Positions 8,333 through 16,129 of a DNA stretch of 64,000 nucleotides are shown in pieces. A program made the position numbers and the translations under genes. How positions within the stretch are numbered: position 1 is the stretch's first letter; the number at the start of each line of letters is the position of its first letter. The notes under the pieces were generated by a model. It searched no databases. It was given only the letters and a program-made list of their open reading frames with translations, and was not told the DNA's origin. Source of the DNA: JAFECT01 sp035551675 (GTDB lineage Bacteria > Pseudomonadota > Alphaproteobacteria > Caulobacterales > Caulobacteraceae); contig DASZMV010000026.1 in assembly GCA_035551675.1 (NCBI GenBank), positions 1-64,000 of the forward strand. Reading direction: 5' to 3'.

Positions 8333-9196
8333 TCACGCCCCAGGGCGGGACCCGTCGCGGCGGGCGAGGAAGGCCAGGCGTTCGAACAGGTGGACGTCCT
8401 GTTCGTTCTTCAACAGGGCGCCGTGCAGCGGCGGGATCAGCTTCTTGGGGTCGCGTTCGCGCAGGGTCTGTTCGTCGATGTCCTCGACCAGCAGCAGCTT
8501 CAGCCAGTCGAGCAGCTCCGAGGTCGACGGCTTCTTCTTCAGGCCCGGGACCTGCCGGATGTCGTAGAAGATCTTCAGCGCCTCCGCGACCAGGCGTTGT
8601 TTGATGCCGGGGAAGTGCACCTCGACAATGGCGCGCATGGTTTCGTCGTCGGGGAAGCGGATGTAGTGGAAGAAGCACCGGCGCAGGAAAGCGTCGGGCA
8701 GTTCCTTTTCGTTGTTCGAGGTGATCAGCACGATCGGCCGCACCGAGGCCGCGATCGTCTCGTTGGTCTCGTAGACATAGAACTCCATGCGATCGAGTTC
8801 CTGCAACAGGTCGTTGGGGAACTCGATGTCGGCCTTGTCGATCTCGTCGATGAGCAGAACGGGGCGCTTGGGCGCCTCGAACGCCTCCCAAAGCTTGCCT
8901 TTGCGGATGTAGTTTTTCACGTCCTTCACCCGCTCGTCGCCGAGCTGGCTGTCGCGCAGGCGCGTCACCGCGTCGTATTCGTAGAGGCCCTGGTGCGCCT
9001 TGGTGGTCGACTTCACGTGCCAGGTGATCAGCGGCGCATCGAGCGCCTTGGCGATCTCATAGGCCAGGACCGTCTTGCCGGTCCCAGGTTCCCCCTTGAC
9101 CAGCAGCGGCCGCTCCAGCGCGACGGCGGCGTTGACCGCGACCTTCAGGTCGTCGGTTGCGACATAGTCGGTGGTGCCTTCGAAACGCGCGGCCAT
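8333..9196 (-). CDS. MoxR-family AAA+ ATPase
   Basis: Cytoplasmic AAA+ ATPase of 287 residues. Walker A is GEPGTGKT (35-42) and Walker B is LLIDEID (114-120); TSNNEKELPDAFLRR supplies sensor 1 and the arginine finger. MoxR ATPases usually act as chaperones that load metals or mature complexes together with a partner carrying a von Willebrand A domain. No such partner gene is next to it here; the neighbour downstream is a lipoprotein. The C-terminus (about 230-287) is the family's helical lid. Confidence 0.88.
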   Translation of the reverse strand: MAARFEGTTDYVATDDLKVAVNAAVALERPLLVKGEPGTGKTVLAYEIAKALDAPLITWHVKSTTKAHQGLYEYDAVTRLRDSQLGDERVKDVKNYIRKGKLWEAFEAPKRPVLLIDEIDKADIEFPNDLLQELDRMEFYVYETNETIAASVRPIVLITSNNEKELPDAFLRRCFFHYIRFPDDETMRAIVEVHFPGIKQRLVAEALKIFYDIRQVPGLKKKPSTSELLDWLKLLLVEDIDEQTLRERDPKKLIPPLHGALLKNEQDVHLFERLAFLARRDGSRPGA

Positions 9197-9273
9197 GCAG
9201 GGGACGTCCTCCGGGTGAACTTCGACAACCTAGGCGATGGCGCGTGGTCGTACAACGCGGATGGCCGACCAAA

Positions 9274-10236
9274 CTAACGCGGCGGCGGACCGTAGGCGTT
9301 GCGGCCCGGTGATCCCGGGATAACACCTAGAGCGAGGAGGCCCGCCCCGACACACGCGAGCGCGACGATGATCGGAAGCTGGGCGGGCAGGCCGAACAGA
9401 GGCGCCAAGACGGCGCCGATCGCAACGACCGCGACGATGCCCAACCGCGCTAACCAAACGTTCAAACCCAGGTCGCGAAGGCGTCCTTGCACTGCGACGG
9501 AAGCGAGGAGGAGGGCGATCATGATTGGCGCGATGGCGAGCGCGAATTGCGTGATCGATTGCTCCCTCGTCACCCATTCCAAGATCGCACCGCAGACTCC
9601 CAGTGCGACAGCGGAAACGACTCCTATCCAGTAGCCGCGTCGAGCGATTCGACCGAAAAAAAGCCTGCGAAAAAGGCTCAGCGGCGGTCGTTTTAGATTC
9701 ACCTCTTCGGGTGCGTCGGCGCTCTTCCAGCGCTCCCGGGCAGCGTTGAGTAGTCGGATAGCGCCATCGATATCCGAAATCTCGCTGTCGCTGATCAGCA
9801 GAAGATCCGCTCCCGTCTTCTGCCTTATCGCGCCGGCGGTCCACGCGGGTCGTATCTTTCCCGAGAAATCGAAGGCGATCCAGTTCGCGGTGTAATAGCG
9901 CACGCGGCGAAATCCGCTCGCATCGTTCCATCGAAAGAGACCGGAGGGCCGCAATCGAGAGATATATCGGAACCCATCAGGCGTGATCTCGAGGCGGCCC
10001 GCGGCGATGACGCGGCGGCCTAAAATGACGGCCATGTAGAGAGAGCCGGCGAGTCCTAAAAACCCGAAGAAAAATAGGAAGGCTCCGTCCACCGGTGATT
10101 TTAGTGCAGCGCGAAACGCGATGATGCCGCCCGCGGCATAGCCTACGATCATTGCCAGCAATAACAGCAGCCGCGGGAGCGACGGCCATCGCCGTGCGCG
10201 GATGACTACCGGCGGATTGTCCAGGCTTCCAATCAT
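9274..10236 (-). CDS. Membrane protein, PH-like plus DUF805 domains
   Basis: Protein of 320 residues. Two N-terminal membrane segments (about 20-70) are followed by a soluble part (80-170) with ITPDGFRYISR and FRWNDASGF, as in bacterial PH-like domains. The C-terminal half (190-310) is a DUF805-type membrane domain with FFGRIARRGYW, a RLRDLGLN turn and the usual Gly/Pro-rich end PGSPGRNAYGPPPR. The combination is common in predicted inner-membrane proteins of unknown function. Its ribosome site lies in the arm of a strong hairpin (10239-10267) that also looks like the terminator of the upstream operon. Confidence 0.7.
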   Translation of the reverse strand: MIGSLDNPPVVIRARRWPSLPRLLLLLAMIVGYAAGGIIAFRAALKSPVDGAFLFFFGFLGLAGSLYMAVILGRRVIAAGRLEITPDGFRYISRLRPSGLFRWNDASGFRRVRYYTANWIAFDFSGKIRPAWTAGAIRQKTGADLLLISDSEISDIDGAIRLLNAARERWKSADAPEEVNLKRPPLSLFRRLFFGRIARRGYWIGVVSAVALGVCGAILEWVTREQSITQFALAIAPIMIALLLASVAVQGRLRDLGLNVWLARLGIVAVVAIGAVLAPLFGLPAQLPIIVALACVGAGLLALGVIPGSPGRNAYGPPPR

Positions 10237-10238
10237 GC

Positions 10239-10267
10239 AAACCCCCGACGCTCAGCATCGGGGGTTT
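10239..10267 (-). terminator. Terminator-like hairpin overlapping a ribosome site
   Basis: Perfect 10-bp stem (AAACCCCCGA, 10239-10248, with 10258-10267) and a 9-base loop. Read on the minus strand it follows the 10295-10627 gene and ends two bases before ATG 10236. The 3' arm holds GGGGG, the only ribosome-site-like sequence for the next gene. It may end transcription from upstream, hide the ribosome site, or both. Confidence 0.65.
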
Positions 10268-10294
10268 CGGCTCGCCGTCAAGCTGCCGTTTGGC

Positions 10295-10627
10295 TCAGGT
10301 AATGTGCTTCACCGAGACCGGGTCCGAAGCGGGGAAGGTTTCCTCCAGGCCCTCGTCGACGAGGGCTTCCTGGCGCTTCCTATCCTTCTTGGCCTCGGGC
10401 TTAGCCTCGGCCAGCTGATCGTGCTTCTTGTCCGGGTTCAGCGGTTTGTCCGCCTGTTTGGCGTGCGGCGCGATGACCTTGGGCGGGAGGTCGATGTCGT
10501 CGGCCTTGGACTGCGGTTGGAACGTCTTTTCTTCCGGCGGCTGGGGATGCCAGCGCTTCAGCTCGACCTCGTCGGCCGACTTGGTCTTCGGTTCGGGAGT
10601 CGTGGTTTCGGCGCTGCGTTTGGTCAT
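10295..10627 (-). CDS. Small hydrophilic protein with LVDEGLEETFPASDP motif
   Basis: Protein of 110 residues, rich in Lys, Glu and Pro and probably disordered over residues 1-85. The C-terminal QEALVDEGLEETFPASDP is a strongly conserved tail that I recognise from many small proteobacterial proteins of unknown function, often linked to stress. ATG 10627 overlaps the stop of the acidic upstream gene by four bases, so the two are coupled. A hairpin terminator follows. Confidence 0.7.
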   Translation of the reverse strand: MTKRSAETTTPEPKTKSADEVELKRWHPQPPEEKTFQPQSKADDIDLPPKVIAPHAKQADKPLNPDKKHDQLAEAKPEAKKDRKRQEALVDEGLEETFPASDPVSVKHIT

Positions 10628-11112
10628 CGCTCGCCTCCTGGTTTGTCGCGGTAGCCGAGCTCTTCGAGGTCTTCGTCGTCGAGCTCACGGCGGGATTCGA
10701 AATGAGCGGCGCTGCCTTGGGCGCCTTTCAGCGTCTCGACGTCGGGCACGAACTGCAGCGGCGCGTCTTCGCGCACAGGCTGGGTCACGCCCTCGAGCAG
10801 GTCGAGCCGCGGCTGGGTCTCCAGGTCGCTCTCGTCATAGACGTCGCGGTCGGGGCCTTCGTCGCCGTCGCCGCGTTCGGGGAGGCCTTCCTCGAGGTCT
10901 TCTTCGTCTTCGGCGTCGAGCTGGAAATCCGCCTCATCCATCTCCGGGTCGTCGCGGTCGTCGCCCTGTTTCTGCGTCAGGTCGAGTACGTCGGGCGTTT
11001 CTTCGAAGGTGCGGTATTCGGGCCCGGCTCCGCCGGTCTCGTTTTCGTCCAGGTTATCCTCGTCGAAGATCTCCGACTGGTCCTGGTCGTCCATCTCGGG
11101 AATGTCTACCAT
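10624..11112 (-). CDS. Very acidic, probably disordered protein
   Basis: Protein of 162 residues dominated by Asp and Glu, with no hydrophobic core, signal peptide or Cys. Runs such as DEDNLDEN and DAEDEEDLEEG indicate an unstructured polyanion. Translationally coupled (ATGA) to the downstream Lys/Glu-rich small protein. Codon use is like the neighbours, so it is unlikely to be a shadow frame. Possible roles, such as a scaffold or basic-protein partner, are guesses. Confidence 0.6.
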   Translation of the reverse strand: MVDIPEMDDQDQSEIFDEDNLDENETGGAGPEYRTFEETPDVLDLTQKQGDDRDDPEMDEADFQLDAEDEEDLEEGLPERGDGDEGPDRDVYDESDLETQPRLDLLEGVTQPVREDAPLQFVPDVETLKGAQGSAAHFESRRELDDEDLEELGYRDKPGGER

Positions 11113-11175
11113 CGCGGCGCTCCCTCTCCAGAGGGGGAAACGGGCGGAGTGCGCGGGTGTTCCGGTAACGGTGGA

Positions 11176-12960
11176 TCAGAAGGCTTGCGGCAAAGCTTTG
11201 ACCACCTCGGCCATCGCCAGGTCCCAGCGGCCGAGCGTGGGCGTGATGAAGTCGCGCGCCGTCGGATACCAGGGCCGGCGCTCGGTCCCCAACTTCGGCC
11301 AGTCGCCGTGCGACGAGAGAATCCACACCCTTGCGCCGCAGGCGGCGGCGATATTGCTGGTGGCGTTCGATGGCCCGACCACGAGGTCGAGCGCGCAGCT
11401 GAGCGCCGCGACGTCGTCGAGATCGTCCTTGAGATCGATGCCCGGCGGGCTCCAGACGTTCAGGCCCTCCGCGTTCGCGCGCGCCAGCTCCTCTGTGCAG
11501 TCGCCGTACTGCAGGTTGACGAAGCTGAAGCCGGGGAGGGAAAGCAGCTCACGCCATAGGTCGAAGGATGCGAAAAAACGCGACCTTGCCGCGTCCATCT
11601 TCAGGCTCTTCCACAAGACGCCGATCTTGGGCGCGGTCCCCAGCATCGCGAGTTGATCGCGCCAATAGGCGACACGCTGCGGATTGGCGGTGAGAAAAGA
11701 GGCGCGATCGGGAAAGGCTTCGACGCTCGGGCGGAAGCGCCGCAGCAGGCTCCCGAGCGGCGTCCAGAGATCGACCGTCTCCGGCTCGATGAACGGTGTG
11801 TTGCGTACCGTGAAGCGGTCGTGCAGGCGAAAGGTCGCGTGCGCTCCGACCCGAGCGTCGGGGAACGACTGCTGGAACAGCTTCACCTGGCGCGATTCGA
11901 CCGCGAGGATCAGCTTGCCGTGGGGGCCCAGCGCCTCGACCACGTCGGGCAGGACGTTGGCGAACAGGATCTCGTCGCCCAGGCCCTGTTCGCCGATGAC
12001 CAGCAACGACTTGCCGCCAAGATCGTCATCGGGCGTCCAGCGCGGACGGTCGATGAGGAAGCGCGTCGCTTCGCTGTAGTTCGGATCGAGCCGTACCTCG
12101 TATTCGTCCCAGCCCCGCTTCAGCTCGCCGCGCGCGATCAGCGCCAGCGCCAACGCGAGCCGCATCATCGGGACATCGTCCGCGTCGGCGACCTTCAGCG
12201 CTTCGACGATGTCCTCCAGGCCGCCGTCGAGATCGCCCTCGGTCAGCCGCGCGTTGCCGCGATTGTAGCGGGCGCGGGCGAAGCGCGGATCGAGCCGCAC
12301 CGCCTCACCGTAGAACACCAGCGACTGTTCGACCTCGCCGCGTTCGTTCAGCACGGTGCCCAGCGTATTCCACATCAGGGCGCTGGCCGGATGCGCCGCC
12401 AACGCCGGTTTCAACACCTCGACGGCCGCGTCATAGGCCTGGCGGTCGCGCAGGGTGCAGGCGAGGTTGTTGGCGGCTTCGGGGTGGTTGGGATTCTGCG
12501 CCAGGAAATGGGCGAACAGTTTCCCCGCCGCCTCCTTCTGCCCCATGCGATAGGCGAGACGCCCAAGGTCGTTGGCGATGGCGCCGTCGTCGGGCAGGAG
12601 TTGCAGCGCCGCCTCGTAACAGCTCAGCGCGCTGTCGAAGTCCCCGGCCTTCTCGCGGCATACCGCCAGGAGCCACCAGCCGATGCCCGACCGCTCGTCC
12701 ACGTTCAGCGCCGCCAGCGCCTTGTCCGCGCCCGCCTTCCACTGTCCGCGCCGGATGGCGGCGATCGACTGGTCCAGCAGGGGCTTGGAGGCGGCGAGCT
12801 TCAGCCCGTCCACCGCGGCCTTCAGCCGCAGGGTTGCCTCCGGCGAGGCCGCATCGCCCGCGGTCATGCCCTGGGGCCGCGCGAACAGCGGCGCGGCCTG
12901 GGCCTCGACCATCCCGGCCGTGGAGCCGGCAAGCGTTTGTTTTTTTGAAGCTTGTGTCAT
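11176..12960 (-). CDS. flmG: TPR protein with GT-B-like domain, FlmG-type flagellin glycosyltransferase
   Basis: Protein of 594 residues. Residues about 60-260 are tandem tetratricopeptide repeats (for example MWNTLGTVLNERGEVEQSL). Residues about 300-590 form a GT-B-like glycosyltransferase domain (VIGEQGLGDEILFANVLP, then VGPSNATSNIAAACG near the end, the usual nucleotide-sugar loop). In Caulobacter crescentus FlmG has this same order and glycosylates flagellins in the cytoplasm before export. The gene sits back to back with flbT and flaF, supporting the same role here. No flagellin or pseudaminate synthesis gene lies in the window. The symbol rests on domain order and neighbourhood. Confidence 0.7.
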   Translation of the reverse strand: MTQASKKQTLAGSTAGMVEAQAAPLFARPQGMTAGDAASPEATLRLKAAVDGLKLAASKPLLDQSIAAIRRGQWKAGADKALAALNVDERSGIGWWLLAVCREKAGDFDSALSCYEAALQLLPDDGAIANDLGRLAYRMGQKEAAGKLFAHFLAQNPNHPEAANNLACTLRDRQAYDAAVEVLKPALAAHPASALMWNTLGTVLNERGEVEQSLVFYGEAVRLDPRFARARYNRGNARLTEGDLDGGLEDIVEALKVADADDVPMMRLALALALIARGELKRGWDEYEVRLDPNYSEATRFLIDRPRWTPDDDLGGKSLLVIGEQGLGDEILFANVLPDVVEALGPHGKLILAVESRQVKLFQQSFPDARVGAHATFRLHDRFTVRNTPFIEPETVDLWTPLGSLLRRFRPSVEAFPDRASFLTANPQRVAYWRDQLAMLGTAPKIGVLWKSLKMDAARSRFFASFDLWRELLSLPGFSFVNLQYGDCTEELARANAEGLNVWSPPGIDLKDDLDDVAALSCALDLVVGPSNATSNIAAACGARVWILSSHGDWPKLGTERRPWYPTARDFITPTLGRWDLAMAEVVKALPQAF

Positions 12961-13000
12961 GAGGGCCCGGCGGAAGAGGCCTCAGGGTCGGAGGCGAATC

Positions 13001-13050
13001 TTAACGCCCGCCTAACTGCGCCGGTGCCTGAGCAACATCCCGTTAACCAT
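13001..13050. promoter_or_regulatory. Candidate CtrA binding sites
   Basis: TTAA-N7-CTAA at 13001-13015 is one base off the full CtrA consensus TTAA-N7-TTAA. TTAACCAT at 13043-13050 exactly matches the CtrA half-site motif known from Caulobacter. Both lie between the flmG-like gene and flbT, where cell-cycle control of flagellar genes would be expected. A 6-bp hairpin with an AAAA loop (13079-13094) follows just ahead of the flbT ribosome site. Confidence 0.55.
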
Positions 13051-13112
13051 GACTCTTTAGCGTCGCTTCAGCACTGTCCGCCGAAAAATCGGCGCTTCCG
13101 GAGGCTGGGAAC

Positions 13113-13538
13113 ATGCCGCTGAAACTGTCGCTGAAACCCAGCGAGAAATTCGTGCTGAACGGCGCGGTGGTTCAGAACGGCGATCGCCGCGGCACGCTTA
13201 TCCTTCAGAACAAGGCGTCGGTCCTTCGCGAGAAGGACATCATGCAGCCGGAAGACGTCAACACGCCGGCGCGCCGGGTCTATTTCCCGGTGATGATGAT
13301 GTATCTCGACGAGACGAACGCGGCCCAGTGCCACGACGAATTTGTCCGCCGGGTGGGTGAATTCATGGGGGCGGTTCGCAACCCCGACATCCTTTCGGAC
13401 TGCATCGGTATCTCCAAGCACGTGATGAGCAAGGAGTACTACAAGGCCCTGATGCTGTGCCGGAAGCTGATGGAGTACGAGGACGAGAGGTTGGCGGATG
13501 TCGCTTCAGGCGTATCAGAAAGCCGCGCAGCGGGTTGA
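13113..13538 (+). CDS. flbT: Flagellin synthesis repressor FlbT
   Basis: FlbT is a small cytoplasmic regulator that binds the 5' leader of flagellin mRNA and limits its translation until the hook is complete. The 141-residue product matches the family in length and in its opening MPLKLSLKPSEKFVLNG, and contains the conserved QNKASVLREKDI and PARRVYFPVMMMYLD segments. GGAGG at 13100-13104 supports ATG 13113. It overlaps flaF by 41 bases, so the pair is coupled. CtrA-like sites lie upstream, and the flmG-like glycosyltransferase gene is divergent. Confidence 0.93.
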   Translation: MPLKLSLKPSEKFVLNGAVVQNGDRRGTLILQNKASVLREKDIMQPEDVNTPARRVYFPVMMMYLDETNAAQCHDEFVRRVGEFMGAVRNPDILSDCIGISKHVMSKEYYKALMLCRKLMEYEDERLADVASGVSESRAAG

Positions 13539-13863
13539 GAGTCCGCGCCAGGCGGAATACCGCCTGTTCGGTGAAGTGACGCGCGCCTTGATGGAAGCGT
13601 CCGGCGCCGATCCGAAGGACTTCAAGACCCGCATCGAGGCGTTGGACTGGAACCGGCGCGTGTGGTCGGTGCTCGCCAACGACTGCGCGCAGCCGAGCAA
13701 CAGCCTGCCCGCGGCGATGCGCGCGCAGATCATTTCGCTGAGCCTGTGGGTCAGCCGCTATTCGTCCTCGGTGATGCGCGGCCAGGAAAGCTTCGATCCG
13801 CTGATCGAGGTGAACCGCGCGATGATGCAGGGCCTGGGCGGAAGCCCGGCCGAAGCGGCGTAG
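13498..13863 (+). CDS. flaF: Flagellin synthesis regulator FlaF
   Basis: FlaF works against or with FlbT in alphaproteobacteria: it promotes flagellin synthesis and is needed for secretion of flagellin. The 121-residue product has the family features: an initial MSLQAYQKAA helix, AEYRLFGEVTRAL, and a C-terminal LWVSRYSSSVMRG segment. Its start lies inside flbT (41-base overlap), so translation is probably coupled. No flagellin gene follows; the next gene is convergent. Confidence 0.92.
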   Translation: MSLQAYQKAAQRVESPRQAEYRLFGEVTRALMEASGADPKDFKTRIEALDWNRRVWSVLANDCAQPSNSLPAAMRAQIISLSLWVSRYSSSVMRGQESFDPLIEVNRAMMQGLGGSPAEAA

Positions 13864-13873
13864 GCGACCGCCC

Positions 13874-14431
13874 CTAGCCGGCAAATCCCCCGTCTTGAAG
13901 AAACGCCAGTTCCTCCGGCGTGCTCTCGCGCCCCAGCGCCGCGTTGCGGTGCGGAAACCGGCCGAAACGGCCGATGATGTCACGGTGGATGTCGACCCAC
14001 TTCAGATTATCGGGGTCGCCGCCCTCGTCGATCCACTGGACCACCAGCCGCCGGCACAGGTCCTGGTCGATGGCCAGCTCAGAATGCTCGAACGGCAGGT
14101 AGAAAAAGAACCGCACCGCGCTCGGGGCGGCGCGATCGAAGCCGTGCTCGAGCGCGAGCCTGGCGAACATCCGGGCCAGCGGGTCGGTGGCGAAGGCGTG
14201 GCCGGAGCCCCGGTACATGTTGCGCGGAAACTGATCGAGCAGCAGGAGCAGCGCCAATAGGCCCTCGCCGGACGCGGCCCAGGCGTCCAGTTCGCGCCGG
14301 GCGGCCGACATGTGGAGGGGCTCGAACCGGGTGCGGATGTCGTTGTCGAAGGCGTCGTCCTTGGTGAACCACTTGCGGGGACCGGCGTCGAGCCAGTAGG
14401 CCGTAACGTCTGCTGGAGGAATCGTGCTCAT
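13874..14431 (-). CDS. DUF924 family protein
   Basis: Cytoplasmic helical protein of 185 residues in the DUF924 family (TPR-like fold, unknown function). Recognisable segments are RKWFTKDDAFD, LLLLLDQFPRNMYRG, FFFYLPFEHSE and RFGRFPHRNAALGRESTPEE near the C-terminus. The start codon shares the palindrome CATG (14429-14432) with the divergent reductoisomerase gene, leaving no space between the coding regions, so its promoter must lie inside its neighbour. The 3' end lies 11 bases from flaF, with no terminator between the convergent genes. Confidence 0.85.
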   Translation of the reverse strand: MSTIPPADVTAYWLDAGPRKWFTKDDAFDNDIRTRFEPLHMSAARRELDAWAASGEGLLALLLLLDQFPRNMYRGSGHAFATDPLARMFARLALEHGFDRAAPSAVRFFFYLPFEHSELAIDQDLCRRLVVQWIDEGGDPDNLKWVDIHRDIIGRFGRFPHRNAALGRESTPEELAFLQDGGFAG

Positions 14432-15440
14432 GGCCCCGACGTTAAGCGCGCCCCTGCCGGTTTTCTATGACCGCGACCTCGATCCCGCCCTGATCCGCGC
14501 CCGCAAGGTCTGTGTGGTCGGCTACGGCAGTCAGGGCCGGGCCCAGGCCCTGAACCTGAAGGACAGCGGCGTCGCCCAGATGCGGATCGGCCTGCGCGAG
14601 GGTTCGAAATCGGCCGACGCGGCGCGCGCCGAGGGCTTCGAGGTGGTGACGGTGGAAGAAGGCGCGGCCTGGTGCGATGTGCTCGCGCTCCTGACCTCGG
14701 ACGAGGCGCACCGCGACCTCTATCGCGACCGCATCGGCCCGCACCTGAAGGACGGCGCGGCGTTGGTCTTCGCCCACGGTCTCTCGATCCGTTTCGGCCT
14801 CGTCGAGCCGAAGCCGACGCTCGACGTGGTGCTATGCGGGCCCAAGGGCATCGGCCCGCGCATCCGCGAACTCTATCAGGCGGGCGAGGGAGTCTATGGC
14901 CTGCTCGGCGTGCACCAGGATTCGACGGGCGACGCCAAGGCGATCGCGTTGTCGTTTCTTTCGGCCTTGGGCTGCGGCCGCAAGGGTATTCTCGAAACCA
15001 CATTCCGCGACGAATGCGAAAGCGACCTCTTCGCCGAACAGGTGGTGCTCTGCGGCGGCGTTCCGGAACTGGTGCGCCAGTCGATCATGACCCTGGTGGA
15101 CGCCGGCTACCCGCCCGAGGTCGCGTGGTTCGAGAGCTTCTACGAGCTGAAACTCGTCACCGACCTGATGTTCGAGAAGGGCGTCGCCGGCGCGTTCGAA
15201 AAAATTTCCAACACCGCCGAATACGGCGCCTATCTGACCGGCCCCCAGGTGATCGGCGAAGCCTCGCGCGCCGCAATGCAGGAGGTGCTGAAGGCGGTGC
15301 AGGACGGCAGTTTCGTCCGCCGCTTCATGGCCGACTACGACGCGGGGTTCAAGGATCTGAAAGCGCGCCGCGCGGCGCTGGCCGGCCACCCGATGGAAGA
15401 CGTCGACCGGCGCCTGCGCGTTATCGCGGACAAGGCCTGA
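14430..15440 (+). CDS. ilvC: Ketol-acid reductoisomerase, short class I
   Basis: Converts acetolactate-type ketols to dihydroxy acids with NADPH and Mg2+ in valine and isoleucine synthesis. The 336 residues show GYGSQG (31-36), Arg/Ser in LREGSKS (NADPH preference), His116 in FAHG, metal ligands Asp199 and Glu203 in SDLFAEQVVLCGG, Glu235/Glu239, and Ser260 in ISNTAEYG. ATG 14430 is preferred over GTG 14424 because GGAGGA (14415-14420) is 9 bases away. Oddity: the segment usually reading APKGPGH is LCGPKGIGPRIR, and no ilvBN gene is adjacent. It may be a second, divergent copy. Confidence 0.8.
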   Translation: MAPTLSAPLPVFYDRDLDPALIRARKVCVVGYGSQGRAQALNLKDSGVAQMRIGLREGSKSADAARAEGFEVVTVEEGAAWCDVLALLTSDEAHRDLYRDRIGPHLKDGAALVFAHGLSIRFGLVEPKPTLDVVLCGPKGIGPRIRELYQAGEGVYGLLGVHQDSTGDAKAIALSFLSALGCGRKGILETTFRDECESDLFAEQVVLCGGVPELVRQSIMTLVDAGYPPEVAWFESFYELKLVTDLMFEKGVAGAFEKISNTAEYGAYLTGPQVIGEASRAAMQEVLKAVQDGSFVRRFMADYDAGFKDLKARRAALAGHPMEDVDRRLRVIADKA

Positions 15441-15443
15441 GCG

Positions 15444-16079
15444 TCAGGCGAGATAGCACGTCTGCATCTCGACGAGCGCGGCGACGAACGCATCCGGATC
15501 AGGCGCATCATCGAACAGGCCTGCGGTCGGCTCGAGCCAGGTCGCTTCAACCGCCCCGTAAATCGCCGCCAGGGACATCCGCAGCGCTGTTTCACCGCCG
15601 CGGACCTCGTGGCCAAACCGCTTCACCGCCGCGTCGAGGATCAGCCCCCGGCCGCGCCCCTGGTCCGCCTTGAACCGCGCCCGCCAGTCGGCGTCCGACA
15701 CGTGGCGCACAAATTCTCGCATCGCCAGCAACAGCGTGCGGTGTTCGCGCGTGACCCTGACCGCCATCGTGGTCACTGCGCGGAGAAAAGCCTCGAGATC
15801 GCGCGCGTCATCGACGATCGCGGCGTAGACTTCATCCGCGCCGTCGGCGAGGGCGACCATGTCGAGCAACGCGGCGGCAATGAGCGCGTCCTTGTCCGGA
15901 TAGCGGGCGTAGATCGTGCCCACAGCCACCCCGGCATGGGTCGCGATCGCCGGCGCCGTGCAGGAGTCGAGACCGCCGTCGTCCATGAGGGCGAGCACGG
16001 CGGCTTTTAACCGCCGTTCGGTCTCCCGGCTGCGGGACCTGGGGGCCGGGCGGGGGGATACGGTCTTGACGGCGCTCAT
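15444..16079 (-). CDS. TetR-family regulator
   Basis: Protein of 211 residues with an N-terminal TetR helix-turn-helix (GLDSCTAPAIATHAGVAVGTIYARYPDKDAL, about 37-67) and a helical ligand-binding C-terminal domain. It is divergent from a four-helix membrane protein, with a 22-bp palindrome centred between the two starts. This is the classical arrangement of an autoregulated repressor controlling its neighbour. The C-terminal domain gives no clue to the inducer. Its 3' end lies three bases after the reductoisomerase stop (convergent). Confidence 0.88.
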   Translation of the reverse strand: MSAVKTVSPRPAPRSRSRETERRLKAAVLALMDDGGLDSCTAPAIATHAGVAVGTIYARYPDKDALIAAALLDMVALADGADEVYAAIVDDARDLEAFLRAVTTMAVRVTREHRTLLLAMREFVRHVSDADWRARFKADQGRGRGLILDAAVKRFGHEVRGGETALRMSLAAIYGAVEATWLEPTAGLFDDAPDPDAFVAALVEMQTCYLA

Positions 16080-16090
16080 GGGTGGTTATA

Positions 16091-16112
16091 TTGAATATGA
16101 ATTCAGATTCAA
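16091..16112. promoter_or_regulatory. Probable TetR operator, 22-bp palindrome
   Basis: Half-sites TTGAATA-TGAA and TTCA-GATTCAA meet at a central GAATTC. The sequence equals its own reverse complement except for one mismatched pair (positions 7 and 16). It lies in the 50-bp gap between the TetR gene (starts 16079, minus) and the membrane-protein gene (starts 16130, plus), and is AT-rich against a GC-rich background. Confidence 0.75.
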
Positions 16113-16129
16113 GCAAGGACTAATTTTCC

